Positions 10,749 to 22,813 of a DNA stretch of 64,000 nucleotides are shown here, one piece after another (position 1 is the first letter of the stretch; every line of letters starts with the position of its first letter). Origin of the DNA: Phaeotremella fagi (taxonomy: Eukaryota; Basidiomycota; Tremellomycetes; Tremellales; Phaeotremellaceae); contig BCHU01000001.1 of NCBI GenBank assembly GCA_001599715.1, positions 1,287,634 to 1,351,633 on the forward strand, read 5' to 3'. A model generated the notes under the pieces. The model was not told the origin of the DNA and made no database searches. It saw nothing but the letters and a program-made list of their open reading frames with translations. The translations under genes and the position numbers were made by a program.

Positions 10749-11876
10749 TCACTCTTCAGATTCAACTTCACCCAAATCATCTCCAACACTCCATCGTCTG
10801 ATACCAACGATTTTAACACTGACTCCCTTCTCCGCACCCCATTCTTGAAGAACATCTTTGACCTTCTTCTCAGTGCCACCTAACATCATGAACGGTTGTT
10901 CCTCTAAGATCTCCATATCATCTTCCGATTTCCCTTCCGATTTCCTAATGAATTTAGTTGGGAACCCAACAATCTGTCTAGCTACATTTCTCGACAGACC
11001 CAATAATTCTTTTTCAAATTCAGCACCACCACTCGTAGAGATCATTCGTACTATCGGTGTCTTTTCATCTAGTGATTCGAATCGTAGAACAACTATTCCA
11101 GCTACTTTCCCTGATGTATCTGATAAACCACCATGGGCGTAGCAACCTGGTACGAGTCTGATTTCTGGTGTCGAAGGGAAGGGAGCTGCGAATGAAACTG
11201 CACGCATGAGTTTGAGGTTTTCACCGGTTAGACCTAAGGATGATAAAAGAGTTTGATGGATTGTTGCTGGTTCTGAAGAATGTGATATCGGTGTAGGATG
11301 AGCATCGGAGGTTTCACCTTCTGAAGATGGAAGAACAATGAGTGGGGCTGAAGATAGGGCTTCAACTGGGAAATCCAATATTGGATCACTCGTCGAAGAG
11401 AGTGTTGAAGGTATCGATGAAGGTAACTCATCACTTGTCGAGGGGACGTCCAGAAACGCCGCAGTCTCAGCGACACCTTTAGCAGTCTTCAAGAAAACTT
11501 CATTTCGAGCGACGAAATCCGTTTCACAAGCTAAATGAACCATACTAACTCTCTTCCCACCGAGCAACGAAACGGCAATCGTACCTTCTTCAGTTATTCT
11601 TGATGAAAGTTTTTTAGCTTTGGCTTCGGACGACGATCCAGATGATGATTGAAGATAAGCGATGGCTTGTTGTAGATCGTTGTTGTTCTTTTCTAAGGCT
11701 TGTCGAGCTTGTTGAAGGGGTACTGGATGGGCTTTACGTAGGGCAGCGATTAGAGCGATGGGAGCTTTGGGAGTGGATGTTGATGCCTCTGCTGCTAGAC
11801 GGGGTAAAAAAGTTGAGAAAGACCTTGAGCAAGTTGAGGTCGATGCTGACCTTATGATTAATGGTAGAGACAGCAT
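10749..11876 (-). CDS. TSF1: Mitochondrial translation elongation factor EF-Ts
   Basis: Guanine-nucleotide exchange factor for mitochondrial EF-Tu. Intronless, 375 residues. The N-terminus (MLSLPLIIRSASTSTCSRSF) is rich in Arg, Ser and hydrophobic residues and lacks acidic ones, as expected for a mitochondrial presequence. A UBA-like domain follows (ALIAALRKAHPVPLQQARQALEKN), then the EF-Ts core signature ACETDFVARN at about residues 117-126. The dimerisation region is expanded by a Ser/Pro-rich insert, making the protein longer than bacterial EF-Ts (about 280 residues). It is divergently arranged with the large nuclear-protein gene at 12094, only 217 bp between the two start codons. Confidence 0.92.
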   Translation of the reverse strand: MLSLPLIIRSASTSTCSRSFSTFLPRLAAEASTSTPKAPIALIAALRKAHPVPLQQARQALEKNNNDLQQAIAYLQSSSGSSSEAKAKKLSSRITEEGTIAVSLLGGKRVSMVHLACETDFVARNEVFLKTAKGVAETAAFLDVPSTSDELPSSIPSTLSSTSDPILDFPVEALSSAPLIVLPSSEGETSDAHPTPISHSSEPATIHQTLLSSLGLTGENLKLMRAVSFAAPFPSTPEIRLVPGCYAHGGLSDTSGKVAGIVVLRFESLDEKTPIVRMISTSGGAEFEKELLGLSRNVARQIVGFPTKFIRKSEGKSEDDMEILEEQPFMMLGGTEKKVKDVLQEWGAEKGVSVKIVGIRRWSVGDDLGEVESEE

Positions 11877-12093
11877 CGTAGAAGAGTCTTCTTTGCGTTG
11901 ATACCTTTCGAATAGGGAGAAAAGAAGGCATTCGTATCATGGCTGTGGAAAAAGTTGAGGTTGACAGATATTAAATGGGGGGTACAAATAAATATTTTCT
12001 CCGTCACCAAGATTTATTTGAATCTCGTCTTCAGAAATTTCTTGACAACAACCAACAATTTTATTCACTTATCCTCTTGGTCGAATATCGAAA

Positions 12094-15000
12094 ATGTCCA
12101 AGAGGAAGAGAGAATCGAGCACAGGTCTCGATAATCTGATCGGTGGAAGTACCAATGGTCAAGTGGAAACGCCTAAATCTACGGAGAAAAAAGTCAAGAA
12201 ATCAAAGCTTGACAAGGGTAAAGGTAGGGATGAAAACGAAGAAAGTCCTTCTAGAGGTCCCAAGATAGTGTATGAACTTGCGGATGGATCTAAGAATTGG
12301 AAGAAGACCTTGGGTGAGTTTTTTGTACTGTTTTTTCATGGTCATTCAAGCAGTTCATTGACTTTACGTGCCCGGTCCTTCTCAGATCTTAAACAAAATT
12401 TTGAGAAATTTATTCACAAGGTTGGAAAGAAAATTCATTCCAGCGAAGAGAGTGATGGGAGATCATGTAGGATAGCGCACGTACGTGAAGGTGGTCAAAT
12501 ACATTTCATCGATGATGGTGAGTGATCCTGTTACATCATGTACATTCCAATCTAAATCACTTTTCCGTATAGAATTCGACTACGAAAGTTTTCAGAGAAG
12601 AGCTGCTGCTAGTTCTCAAAAAGCTACATATCACATTCGAGTTTTCCCGGTACAATCAACTTCATCAACAACGAATACCCCATCGCAGAGTGTAACCAAG
12701 AAAAGTCGGACCGACAAAAACAAACTCGTTGATGTTGGATCGACACCATCCCCTTCTGTAGGTGGCCCCTCAACAGTCGATACTCCTGCATCGTCATCAA
12801 TCTCTGACAAAAAGTCAAAGAAGAATCCAAGCGTTAAGAAAGCACCACCTCCCATACTGAATCTTATCTCAACATCGGCGATCCCTTCTACTCCCGTTTC
12901 AGCTGGCTCGTCGTCGGTCGTTGAAGATGTCCCAACTTCTGCAGAAGTACCACTCGCGTCATCAATTTCCAAAAGTGGATCAGCCAAAAAATCGAAAGCA
13001 AGTGGGTCAACATTCTCAACTCCTACTCCTTCTATTTCAACTGCCTCGCAACCGACTGCCTCCAATTCGAAAATATCTGATCTCTCTGCTCCTGCCATTG
13101 CTTCCTCATCCTCGACTACACCAGCGCAAACAGTAAATAGCGTTAAACGCAAGAACAAAATAGAGAAAGAGAAGGGATCTTTGGCGTCACTCCAGTCGAC
13201 TCCTGGTCTCACCGTTGCAGCTTTAGAAGGATCAACAAGTACAGCGACACCGAGGAACGTTTCACCAAGTGCTTCTTCAGAATCATCGTTATCAAGCAGA
13301 CAGAACAAAAAGATTAAACAATCCTCCAACAGACTTCGGAAGGCAGCTCTTGAAGATCCAGCTCGTCAGGAGATTGCTAGAAATATGGTTTTGGCTTTGT
13401 TGGCTGCTCATGGTAATGATCTGAATCTCCCTGGATCACCCTCTGGAAGTGGTGTTGTCGCTCCTTCCCCAGTGCCCAGCGCATTGAAAACTCCTAACAG
13501 TCTATCGACACCTGGCAAGTCGAGTAAAAAGGTCACTGTCGTCTCACCTCCGACACAAAACACTCCGACACCAACAACTTCCTCTTCTCTTGATAAAAAA
13601 ACGAAGAAATCTTCGTCGACTCCCTTGAACTCTTCGTCGGTCACTGCTCCACTTGCCTCCACATCTGCAGCAGCGTCTTCATCTCAGGATCAAAATTCTA
13701 CCGTCACTTCCTCAGCTAAAAAGAAAAAACAGAAGAAAGCGGCGGAAGCAGTCATTTCTAGTCCGGGTGGACCTTCTGAAACTGCTGGTGACGCTACATT
13801 AGCGAAAGGGAAGAAAAGAGCGGTCTCAGATCTCGAGGAGGTTCAGACACCACCCGGAAAACCAATTAGTGCTATTTCAATACCTTCGAAAACGCTGAAG
13901 GCGTTGAAATACAAACCTGCGAACCCGAGTCCGTTGAGTCGTTCTAGTGGACCAATTCCTGCTTCATCTTCAACCGCTAGTACTCCATCCTCCGATCCTG
14001 TTGATAATCTTTCGGCCATTGATCCAGCACCTCGGGTCGAATCTTCATCCCTTTTCAAGGATTCTCTTCCCAACGCGGTCAAACAAATCAATGCAGCAAT
14101 CCCAGAAACCCCGGTCTCGACAGTATCATCAGCCAATTTTATCAGTCCGGAGGATCCAACTCTTCCAACATCGAATCCTCCAGCAGCAGATTCTTCCACC
14201 ACGATCGATACACCTGTCAAGACAAAAACACCTCGCGTTCGTAAACCCAAGGTCGTCACTGAAGTAGCCAGTCCAATCACCGAAGCATCTACCAACAACG
14301 AGTCTTCAGAAGCATCAACATCCCTTCCACCCAACCCAGCATCCTCGCCAGTCACACCATCGAAACGAGTCAAGATCTCAGGATCGTACAACCTTTATCA
14401 AAAACCCAAAGACCCCAGTCCTGGACCGGATTACGATTCTTCGTCCATAATGACACCACCTTCTAAAAAAATGAGGAAAAGAAAGAAGGCAAGCGATGCT
14501 TCAGAGGTGAAATCGAATCCGGAAAGTGTGATTTCGGATTATCAAGGAGGTAGAGCTACTACTCCTCAGCCGCCCGTCGCACCTAACACCAAGGAATCAA
14601 TATCAACTGCTCCCATCGGTGATGTCGCTGTCAAATCAACGCAAAAATTACCTACAGTTACAGAAACTACGTCAACACCTGCTGCCATCGGTAAAGCAGA
14701 TGATTCCATAGAAATATCGCATACACCAGGTTCATCTACTAAAGCACCGAAGAAATCCGCCAAACCTAGAGTCTCGCAGGGATTATCACATTCCGCTCAA
14801 ATCATGAAGGATTACAGGGAAAAAATGGCAAAACAGCAGGCTGAAGAGCTTGATCGAAAGGACGTAGAGGTTACAGATTTGAATGGTGTACCTTCAAGTT
14901 CGTCTGTCGACATGTCTGCTTTACCTCTCCAAGTTGAATCTACTTCACCTGTTTTACTTCCTGATAGTAGATCTGAATCTTCAACAGATAAACTTCCAGC

Positions 15001-18000
15001 TGTTGTTGCAGAGAAAGAGCTTGGCAAGGAGGGGGCGGTTGCTGGGTCAGAAGGAAAACCTTCAAATGCATTGAAACCCTCGACATCAACTTTACCGGTT
15101 GATTCTCCATCTGGTAGACTTACTGGTGGTAGATCTCTAACTTCTAGAGAGATCATGGCAGCTGTTTTCGCGGAGGAGGCAGCTAAACGTATTTCTGAGA
15201 ATTCGAAAACGATCTCAAACGGAAGTAAAAGTATTCTTACCAATTCGAAACAAGTTGATGTGAATGCGAATTTAGGCGTAACAGGTTAGTTTCCCATCAC
15301 TGTGCGTGGAGTATCACTGATTGCAATGATGTAGCGGAACCTCCATCCGAATCACCACTGGCAGAGTCCCGCATAAAAGAATCCACCAGTCAAATATCAG
15401 CTTTACCAGTAGATCAAACTGTCGAGTTGGTCGAATCTAGTGATACGGTTGTTGAATATCTTCCAGTCGATGTCGAGTCTCATGTCGATATCATTGAAAA
15501 GATAGATACTCCTGTCACTTCACCTGTCGAGGAGTCTATCACATCGCTCATCGAGACATCAACAAGCTCTGGTGAGCGTATTGAATCGATTTCATCTACG
15601 GTTCCAACTACAGCGTCCATCTCTCAGGAACCAACCGTCGAAGAAGAACAGATAAATACTGCCACTCCACCTTCGGTCAACATCAAAGCAGTCCCCTTGA
15701 AGGCTAAAGCCACAAGGAAATCCAAGAAATCAGATGCAGCATCGTCCGCCATTGTTCTTACACCAGATGAAGAACTCTTGATCTCACCAGCAAACCATCG
15801 TTTCTCTGATGATGTTACCGATCCTACTCGTGGACTTATGACCAAGGAAGCCCACAAGGCAATTCAGGCTCGAGCAGCTTGTGTTATCTGCGATCAGGTT
15901 CCTATGCATTTGCAAAAGGATTGTCCTTTCGTCAAACAAGGTGTCAGTAAATTGCAAGAGGTTCTGGAAGAGAAGAGAAAAGCATTGGAAGAAGATGACG
16001 AGTTCGCCGAGAATGGTATCGAAACTATCGAACTTTGGATTGATAGGTTGACCAATCTTGCTAGAAAGATCAATGGTACTGCCAAAACATCATTGGTAAA
16101 TTCAGCTTCTACTGCGACTCCACAATCTGGGAGAATCTCAGCCCCCAGATCCAGCACGGTCACAATCAACTCTCCAATCATTGTACCCGCATCACAACCA
16201 GAGGAAACGGTAGTCCCTAACAGTCTCTCATCAGCAGCACAGGAAACTCCACTTAAACCTGCATCTCAGGTTACTACATCTGTTGCACAGGATGAATCGA
16301 AATCCAACGATGACACTCCAATTTTGACGCCCCTTCATAAACTTGTTCGACAAACATCGTTCCCATCCAATTTACGACGAAAGGCTCTCAAACAAAATCG
16401 TCGCGCTGGATCTGTATCTGGCTTGAGCGCTTCTGAAGCGTTAATCGAGACTGGTGATTCAGGTTCTGATTCAGACTCAGATGAGGATTTAGAAGATCAG
16501 CCTCAGGACGATGAAGATGACAAGAGCGATGTTGAGGCGGAAAGCTCAGCAAGTGATGATGATTCTGGTAGTCAATCCGATACCGACTCTACCTCCAGAA
16601 AATCCAGTCGAAGTGAATCTGTAACTTCACGAGAACGAAGTCAATCATCTGACATGCCCGATCTTGATGCTGAAGCACTCCGACGTCATTTCCTCACTAA
16701 ACCTCTTTCGCAACAGCAACGACGACAAGCAAGAATTTCAGCGGCTTCAATGGGACCTTCAGCTCTATTGGATGAACCTGATGAAGAGCTTTCAGAGGTA
16801 GAGAGTGACAGTCAACCAGCAGTCAAATTGACTGGGTTATCTGCTCGACGGGATTCTGACAGCTCAATCGGTGATTTTGGTAATGATGATGATGGAGATG
16901 GGTCTAAAGAATATGGAAGTGATGGAGTTGACGATATCAATGAACCTCCTGTCATTATCTCTTCTACTCCTGCAGGACCGCTTGGAGATGAAGAAGACGA
17001 CAGAGAGTCGGTTGACAGCGATAATGAATCTGACACTGGGACGACCATCGAGAAAAGTGAAAATAGCAAGTCTGGCACGACATCCTCTCACTCTAGATCA
17101 TTCGTGGATTTGGATAATACTGGTTCTAGTCCAACGATTACAGAATTCCCAGGCGATATCGCTTTACGTCAGGCTATCGCAGATGATGAAGCTCCAGAGA
17201 AGGAGGCTGAGGAATGGGGAAAGAAACAATCACCTCGTTTGGATAGTTTGGATCATCCTCGATCAACACATGTTATCACCCAGGGTTTACCTTCTCCACC
17301 CTCTTCTGCTGAAGAAATTCCGGTTTTAACTTTAGTGGAAGAATCTCAAGAAGTCTTGAACCCTCGAAGGGAAGTCGAAGTTGTCATTGAAACATTACCA
17401 AAAGTCTCCAAACGAGGACGACAGTCTAAAATTAGTAGTTCTCAACCTGTCAAGACGTCTACACCGGTCCCATCTCAAGAACCTTCCGCTTCACAACCTG
17501 CTGGACGTCGATTGAGATCCGCATCTCGCGAGCTCCCCAGCACTCAACCGACTACTCGTATGACTCGATCAGCATCCAGAGATGTTTCTGTACCACCTGT
17601 CGATCTTCCTGCTCGCAGAGCCAGAGCTTCTTCGAAGGAAAGTTCTATCCCCCCAAGCGAACGAGTGACACGTAGTCGAACTCCACAAACTGGTCCTCAT
17701 CTCAATTCAAATGGTGCTTCCAGCCAGGCTTCGGTCATACCGGTATGTAATCCGTTATAGCCATTCGAATCCAACTGACATCCCTATTTAGCCTAGCCCA
17801 CGAGGCAGACGAAATGTGAAACCCATTCGATCATCCCAAGTCGATGAGTTGGAATCGTCACAACCCTATCGTGGACCTTCTCCTGTTGCTGAGGAGGAGG
17901 AACCAATTCCAGCGACCTCATCTCAACCATTGCTATCCTCACCACCGCTACAAGCAACACCTGTGGAAGAGGAGTCAGTCGAGACACCTACTCAGACAAA

Positions 18001-18694
18001 GAAGACCAAACCTAGTCCACTATTCATGTCTCAAGGATCTCAAGCACCTCTTACTCAAATATACAACGCTTTCCCATCTAGTATCCCACCGGAAACTCAG
18101 AGTATGAAATCTTCTCAGAACGGGGTCAAGGGTGTCGCCCCCAAGCTCTCAACGCCTATCTTGGAAGAAAGTGATTCGGAAGATGAAAAATCATTCCATT
18201 CTCCACCTGAAGAAACCAATCTAGAGAACGGTAATGGTGAATCAGCTTCCAGATCGCCATCGCCAGTCTCTGGTGTTTCTGCAGGATCCGACACCGACGA
18301 TGAAGTAGCTCCAAACATGTCGGTTTCTCAACCAACAGCTCGCCAACTCTACCCATCCTTATCTAGTTTGAAAACGTACACACCTCCAGCTTCACAACCG
18401 ACACCGACCAATACTATACCCAGATTAGGTGATTTGCCTTCAGAAATGTTGAGAAGAGGTATGAGCTGGTTTGGTCATTCCAATGGTAAAGACAGTAATT
18501 CCACACCAAGCGCTAGTCAACCTTTACCTAAACGGGGAAAAGTTGGTCTGATGGGTAAACACGACGAGAGTGAAAGTAGTGGATCGGATAGTAGTGATTC
18601 AGATGAGGAGGCTAAGGTCCCAGCTAATCTCAAAGGTAGATTTGCTGGTAGTAAGAGTAAGAAGAAGAAGGGTAAGAGTGTTGTGGGATGGTAG
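12094..18694 (+). CDS. Very large Ser/Thr/Pro-rich, probably nuclear protein with a CCHC-like knuckle
   Basis: Exons: 12094-12313, 12386-12517, 12573-15284, 15335-17742, 17792-18694; 2,124 residues. The N-terminal ~150 residues look folded (DLKQNFEKFIHKVGKKI ... RIAHVREGGQIHFIDD ... ATYHIRVFPV), possibly a ubiquitin-like domain as in Net1/Dnt1-type nucleolar proteins; that is a weak inference. The rest is low complexity: Lys-rich clusters (KKSKLDKGKGR, KKKKQKKA) that would serve as nuclear signals, and acidic runs. A Cys-His motif C-x2-C-x5-H-x4-C at residues 1204-1218 is followed by a short amphipathic helix pair (VSKLQEVLEEKRKALEEDDE). The C-terminus is basic (GSKSKKKKGKSVVGW). I do not recognise the family with confidence. 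Confidence 0.8.
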
Positions 18695-19002
18695 ATTAAT
18701 TTTAATTCTTTTTCATTCATTTTGTTTGTTTTATTTTGAATTCTATCGTAGAATAATTGTATTTACCCCTTATACCCGTTACCTTAATTCTTCTGATTTT
18801 GATATTTCTTGTATACTCCTCATTAGCATACCTAGTCTTACGGTTGACTATGCATTATATCTAAGCTTCGCGTCGAGGTAATCTGTGTCATCTTTTGAGG
18901 CATGCCACAGGAAGCTTTGAGCCGATAATTTATAGATCCAAAACCTTGGGATGAATCGTCCATAAGTGGTCCATTGCAATGCTTATTCTCATGATACTCT
19001 CA
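18695..19002. other. Convergent intergenic region
   Basis: 308 bp between the 3' ends of two convergent genes. It is T-rich after the plus-strand stop codon, as expected for 3' UTR and polyadenylation sequence. Nothing else is seen. Confidence 0.5.
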
Positions 19003-20519
19003 TCACTTCCAACCACCTCTCACCACATCTTGACCCCACTTCTTCAAGATCAGACCAACTCCAACAGGCCCGATGATGGTGTTCAAAACAATTGCCCAAG
19101 TTGTGATGAGAAATTCGTCATCGGACAATAAAGGTGATTCAGTATGATATGCGATTTGTGAAATTCTACATTGTCAATTCGACGTCATAATAGTAAAACT
19201 TACAATAACCCAATCTCTCCTCTAGATACCATGGCTGATCCAATCAACATGGCTCCAGGTAAAACTGTTCCCATGTGTACCAAGGATTTCTGGACTGTGG
19301 CTTGAAGTTTTGCTAATCTACCATTGCGTGTTGGTGTGATACTAGGTCTCACTTGATTTGTTGGCCAGATTAGGATCCAAAATCCGCAAACCACTTTACC
19401 CAGAACCATCAACAAAGCATAGACAATGCCTCTCCAAATAATCTTCCCACGCCAAAGATCTAAGAACGGAATAGAATATCCAATCGAACCGAAGAACAGT
19501 GGTAGTAATATGTACTTCAAGGGTGCTGACATGAAATGTTGGAATGCTTTGTTGAAATTTGATGGAGACTGTGAAGATACTGGATTTGTTGAAGTTAATG
19601 GTGTTTTTGATACATTTGAGACAGGTGGATTTTGAAGATACGAGATCATCAAACCAGCTATATATGCTCCGTATAGAGTGCTTGTCCCAGCGTACCCTGT
19701 TGCTGCGATCATTGCAATAAATACCAGAGACATGAGACTCATCTCGAACCATAACTGATCCTTCAGATACTTCCTACTGAAAGCTGATAATCGAATTGTC
19801 TGGTATAACGGTTGTAAACCCCACTTTGTTATTGCCCATGCGAAAACGCCTAGTCCTAAGGTAACACCTATGATCCTTCCTATCGATGGTCCTAGTTGAC
19901 TTTGAGAGTTCCCCAGAGATGAATTCCCTCCTAAAAGTTGAAGCACTGATGATAATACAAATGCAACGACGTCGTCCATGATAGCAGCACCAAGTAACGC
20001 CGTTCCTAATTTTGTCTGACGAAAATCGAAAGAATCTTCTGTAGACGATGCCAACACTGCTAATACCGTCCCCATCGATGTTGAGGATAGCGCCGTCCCA
20101 GCTGCGAATGAGTGTAGCAGTGGAAATCGAAACATCGGTGTGAGTAAGAAGGACAATGCAATTGGTAATCCTAACCCAGTAAAGGCGATTACAGTGGAGA
20201 GAGGAATCATTCGAAAAAGAGTGGTCAATTGTGTGGTCATACCACCTATATTTAGCACATTTTGATCTCTAAACTCACCTTCAAATACCAAAATCAATAA
20301 ACCCACATATCCCAAATCAACAAAACTGGTTTGCCAGTCATTTTCTAACCATGTCGCTAGAGGTGAACCAAATATTATCCCAATGAGAATTTGACCCAGC
20401 AGACCAGCGTTCAGAATCCATTGTGCCAAAACTTCGAAGATTGAGAGAAGAAACAGATAGCTACAGAGTATTAGGATGTCACTTGTTGGGGGATCCTCAT
20501 AGGAGAAACTGTTTGGCAT
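19003..20519 (-). CDS. Monovalent cation:proton antiporter (CPA2/Kef type)
   Basis: Exchanges K+ or Na+ for protons across a membrane. Exons in transcript order: 20279-20519, 19204-20245, 19003-19165; 481 residues, about 12 hydrophobic segments. Family signatures: GQILIGIIFGSPLA in helix 2, LLILVFEGG at the first splice junction, ALSSTSMGTVLAVL, LLGAAIMDDVVAFVL with the tandem aspartates of the CPA2 ion site, and VSRGEIGLLISQIA near the C-terminus, which is completed across the last intron. The first intron (20246-20278) is only 33 nt; splicing it out joins VFEG to GMTTQL, the order typical of the family. No long cytosolic regulatory tail, unlike bacterial KefB/C. Confidence 0.87.
20246..20278 (-). 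other. 33-nt intron without stop codon in the antiporter gene
   Basis: Donor GTGAGT, branch-like GCTAAAT and acceptor ATATAG enclose 33 nt. The length is divisible by three and the in-frame translation has no stop, so retention would only insert 11 residues. The conserved family sequence VFEGG at the junction favours removal. Confidence 0.65.
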
Positions 20520-20785
20520 GCTATATGGACATTTGTGACTCTAAACAAATGTAGATTGCTGAGTAGTGAGATTATTCCGAATCGGTTCAATGCAATCACG
20601 ACCCGAGCTAATTCAAATCCCTCCGTTCGTGAGACTTATCCTGAACATATCGTTTCAGGCGATCACGATAAAGCATAAAGACAGTTGCATATTGAAAACA
20701 GAACTTTTTGTAGAAATACAAGGCTATGAATATAAAGTACAGTATTACACGGATATCGTTATTGAATCCTGTCCCTTCCAATTGG

Positions 20786-22319
20786 CTAACCTGAATCAAC
20801 CATCAAATTCCAAAGACATTCGGCGGCAGCCAAGAAATCATGTTTACTCATAACTACTCTCTCATCTTCCTCCCCATCCTCCTCTTTCTCTTCATCCTCA
20901 CTATCCTGATGATCCTCAAGATCGGAATGAGATCTATCAACGGATTCCAACCGAGTCCGAACAAAAGACTGATGTGGCGGTTGAGCCATTCGATCAAACG
21001 ATGGTTCAGGCGATGAATAAGATCTTCGTCGTCTATCACCAGATGAATGATGATCTGAATCATCACCTTTGTTGTCCTCGTCATCCCTTAGATGTGAAGG
21101 TATCAAAGCGTTTCTACGTTTTTTATTGGTTTCGACAAACCTTGAAACTCTCGATCGAAGATTTGGATCGAAAGCTATCGGTCTTGGTGTACCAGGATTA
21201 GAATTGTTGTAACGTTCTCTAGTTTGATAATCTGGAACTTTTGATTTGTAATGAATTTCTGATAAGTATCTATGTGGGATGGGACGAGTATATGGTCTAG
21301 CGATTGGTTGACGAATTGGAACTGAATGATCAAGTTCCTGTAAAACGTCAGCAGTGGTACTCAAAAATGTTCTTTTTACTCACCCTCTCCTGTCTCCATT
21401 TAAGAGTCTCATAACATCTAACACAAATGATCGTTCGTCCACTCCCATCAATCCTCCAAGTCTCACCCCTGGTCTCACCACATTGTCGACATTGACGAAC
21501 CTGTTTCGTAGGACTTTGATTTCTCCATTCATCAACAGTATTTAGTGAATGACCATGAATCGAATGATGATCGTTCTCAAAATCATCACGATCTGGACCG
21601 GGAGATTCGACACCAGGAGAATAGATCAATGGTAAAACCTCACGATCGTTGATAGTAGGTTTCCAATCCTTTCTTCTTTTAGATAAAGAAACCCCCTCAA
21701 CATTCCCAACCTCTTCATCCCTATCTCCCCCACCATTAACGTCAAACTCAATCTCAGAAGAATCATCACCAACCCCACTCCCATCAGTCGATAACGAACC
21801 AGAAACAGAAACGGATTCACGTTGTCTCTTCCTAGGAGGGAAAAGTAACGGTAAAGGTCTATCAGTGCCTCTAGATCTTTTCCATAAAGCACAAGCGTTA
21901 CATAAACTACCCCTCCATTGTGGTGTATCAGTTTCAGAACAATTCGTACATTGTCTATCACCGTTTGAAGTTCTCGCTGGAAACCTTTGATTTGGTTGGT
22001 TTACCGCTACTTGCGGTGGTGGCGGTGTCGATATTTCTTTCTTCATTGCCTTTTTGGTGGAGATTGAAAGAGAAACTTTCTGGGAGATGGGAGTTTTGGT
22101 CGGCGTTGGTATGGTCACTTTGAGACTTTCTGGTAATAAAGGAGGATGGATTCTGGGTTCGGTTGGATCTATAGGAACTGGGTTTGTCTTTGTAGATTGA
22201 CCATTTGTGGGTGGATTTTCGCTGGTTGGGTTCTCGTTGTCTTTTCGGTTCTCTTTGAACCTAGGAGATGGTTCTTTGATAACTTCTTTGTTTGAGAGTC
22301 TTTTCGATCTAGTCGACAT
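20786..22319 (-). CDS. GATA-type zinc-finger protein with one contracted and one long-loop finger
   Basis: Probable DNA-binding regulator. Two exons, 21384-22319 and 20786-21337; 495 residues. Finger 1 (Cys124, 127, 140, 143) has the GATA hallmarks TPQWR and LCNACALWKR, but its loop is only 12 residues (C-x2-C-x12-C-x2-C), against 17-18 in the classical class. Finger 2 (Cys277, 280, 299, 302; x18 loop) has ETWR and CVRCYETLKW and looks like a diverged GATA finger; the exon 1/2 junction lies ten residues after its last cysteine. The rest is Pro/Ser-rich and charged, with a basic SPHRR-like patch and an acidic stretch (EDEEKEEDGEEDE) near the C-terminus. Start placed at MSTRSKRLSN; an in-frame Met 24 codons upstream would add a hydrophobic, unlikely N-terminus. 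Confidence 0.8.
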
Positions 22320-22813
22320 GATTAAAGATACACTGAAGGTATTGCAGTATACTAATAAAACAGAATCAACAGGATTGACTATCTCAATCAAAATCGTATT
22401 TACTTGGTAAATCAGATCGGACTTGGTGTTCCCTTTATCCCAAAACTAGAATAAATGGATAGACACCTACAATGTAATGTATATAATGGATGAAATATTA
22501 ATATCAAAGAGAAAACCAGTCCCAACCTCTCTCCTTATAAGGGGAACCTCCTTGTTAAACTCCTTTGTTCAGTAGGAGAGTGGGTTTTAGTCGTCAAGAC
22601 GTCAGATAGTAGCTTCCTTTCAATGAGAATTTATCTCACTGTAGGTGTTTTCATGCACCAATCTAAGATATCGGAGGTATTGCTTAGGATAACAATGTGG
22701 AATTGAACGACGGACACATTGTGTAATGAGGATGCATCCAGAATAGAAAACCACGTCCATAAGTCGTTAAACCACAAACTTAAACCATAAAAACAGAGAG
22801 TCTGTTTATCAAA
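22320..22813. promoter_or_regulatory. Promoter region of the GATA-type gene
   Basis: 494 bp between the GATA-type gene (5' end) and the acyltransferase gene (3' end), both on the minus strand. It contains a perfect CArG-box palindrome (22533-22542) and C/T-rich patches; no ORF of note. Confidence 0.5.
22533..22542. promoter_or_regulatory. CArG-box palindrome, candidate MADS-box (Mcm1/SRF-type) site
   Basis: CCTTATAAGG fits CC(A/T)6GG exactly and is a perfect palindrome. It lies about 215 bp upstream of the GATA-type gene start. A 10-bp match can be fortuitous, so this is only a candidate site. Confidence 0.3.

Noticed and set aside
12631..14391. Long minus-strand open frames (12631-13329, 13843-14391) opposite the large nuclear-protein gene
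   Set aside because: They mirror Ser-rich codons of the plus-strand gene (TCN/GAN bias keeps the reverse frame open), have no recognisable domain, and lie inside a plus-strand exon with coherent splice sites.
22320..22391. Alternative upstream start for the GATA-type protein
   Set aside because: The 24 extra residues are hydrophobic and unlike the basic, Ser-rich N-terminus that follows; MSTRSKRLSN is the more natural start.
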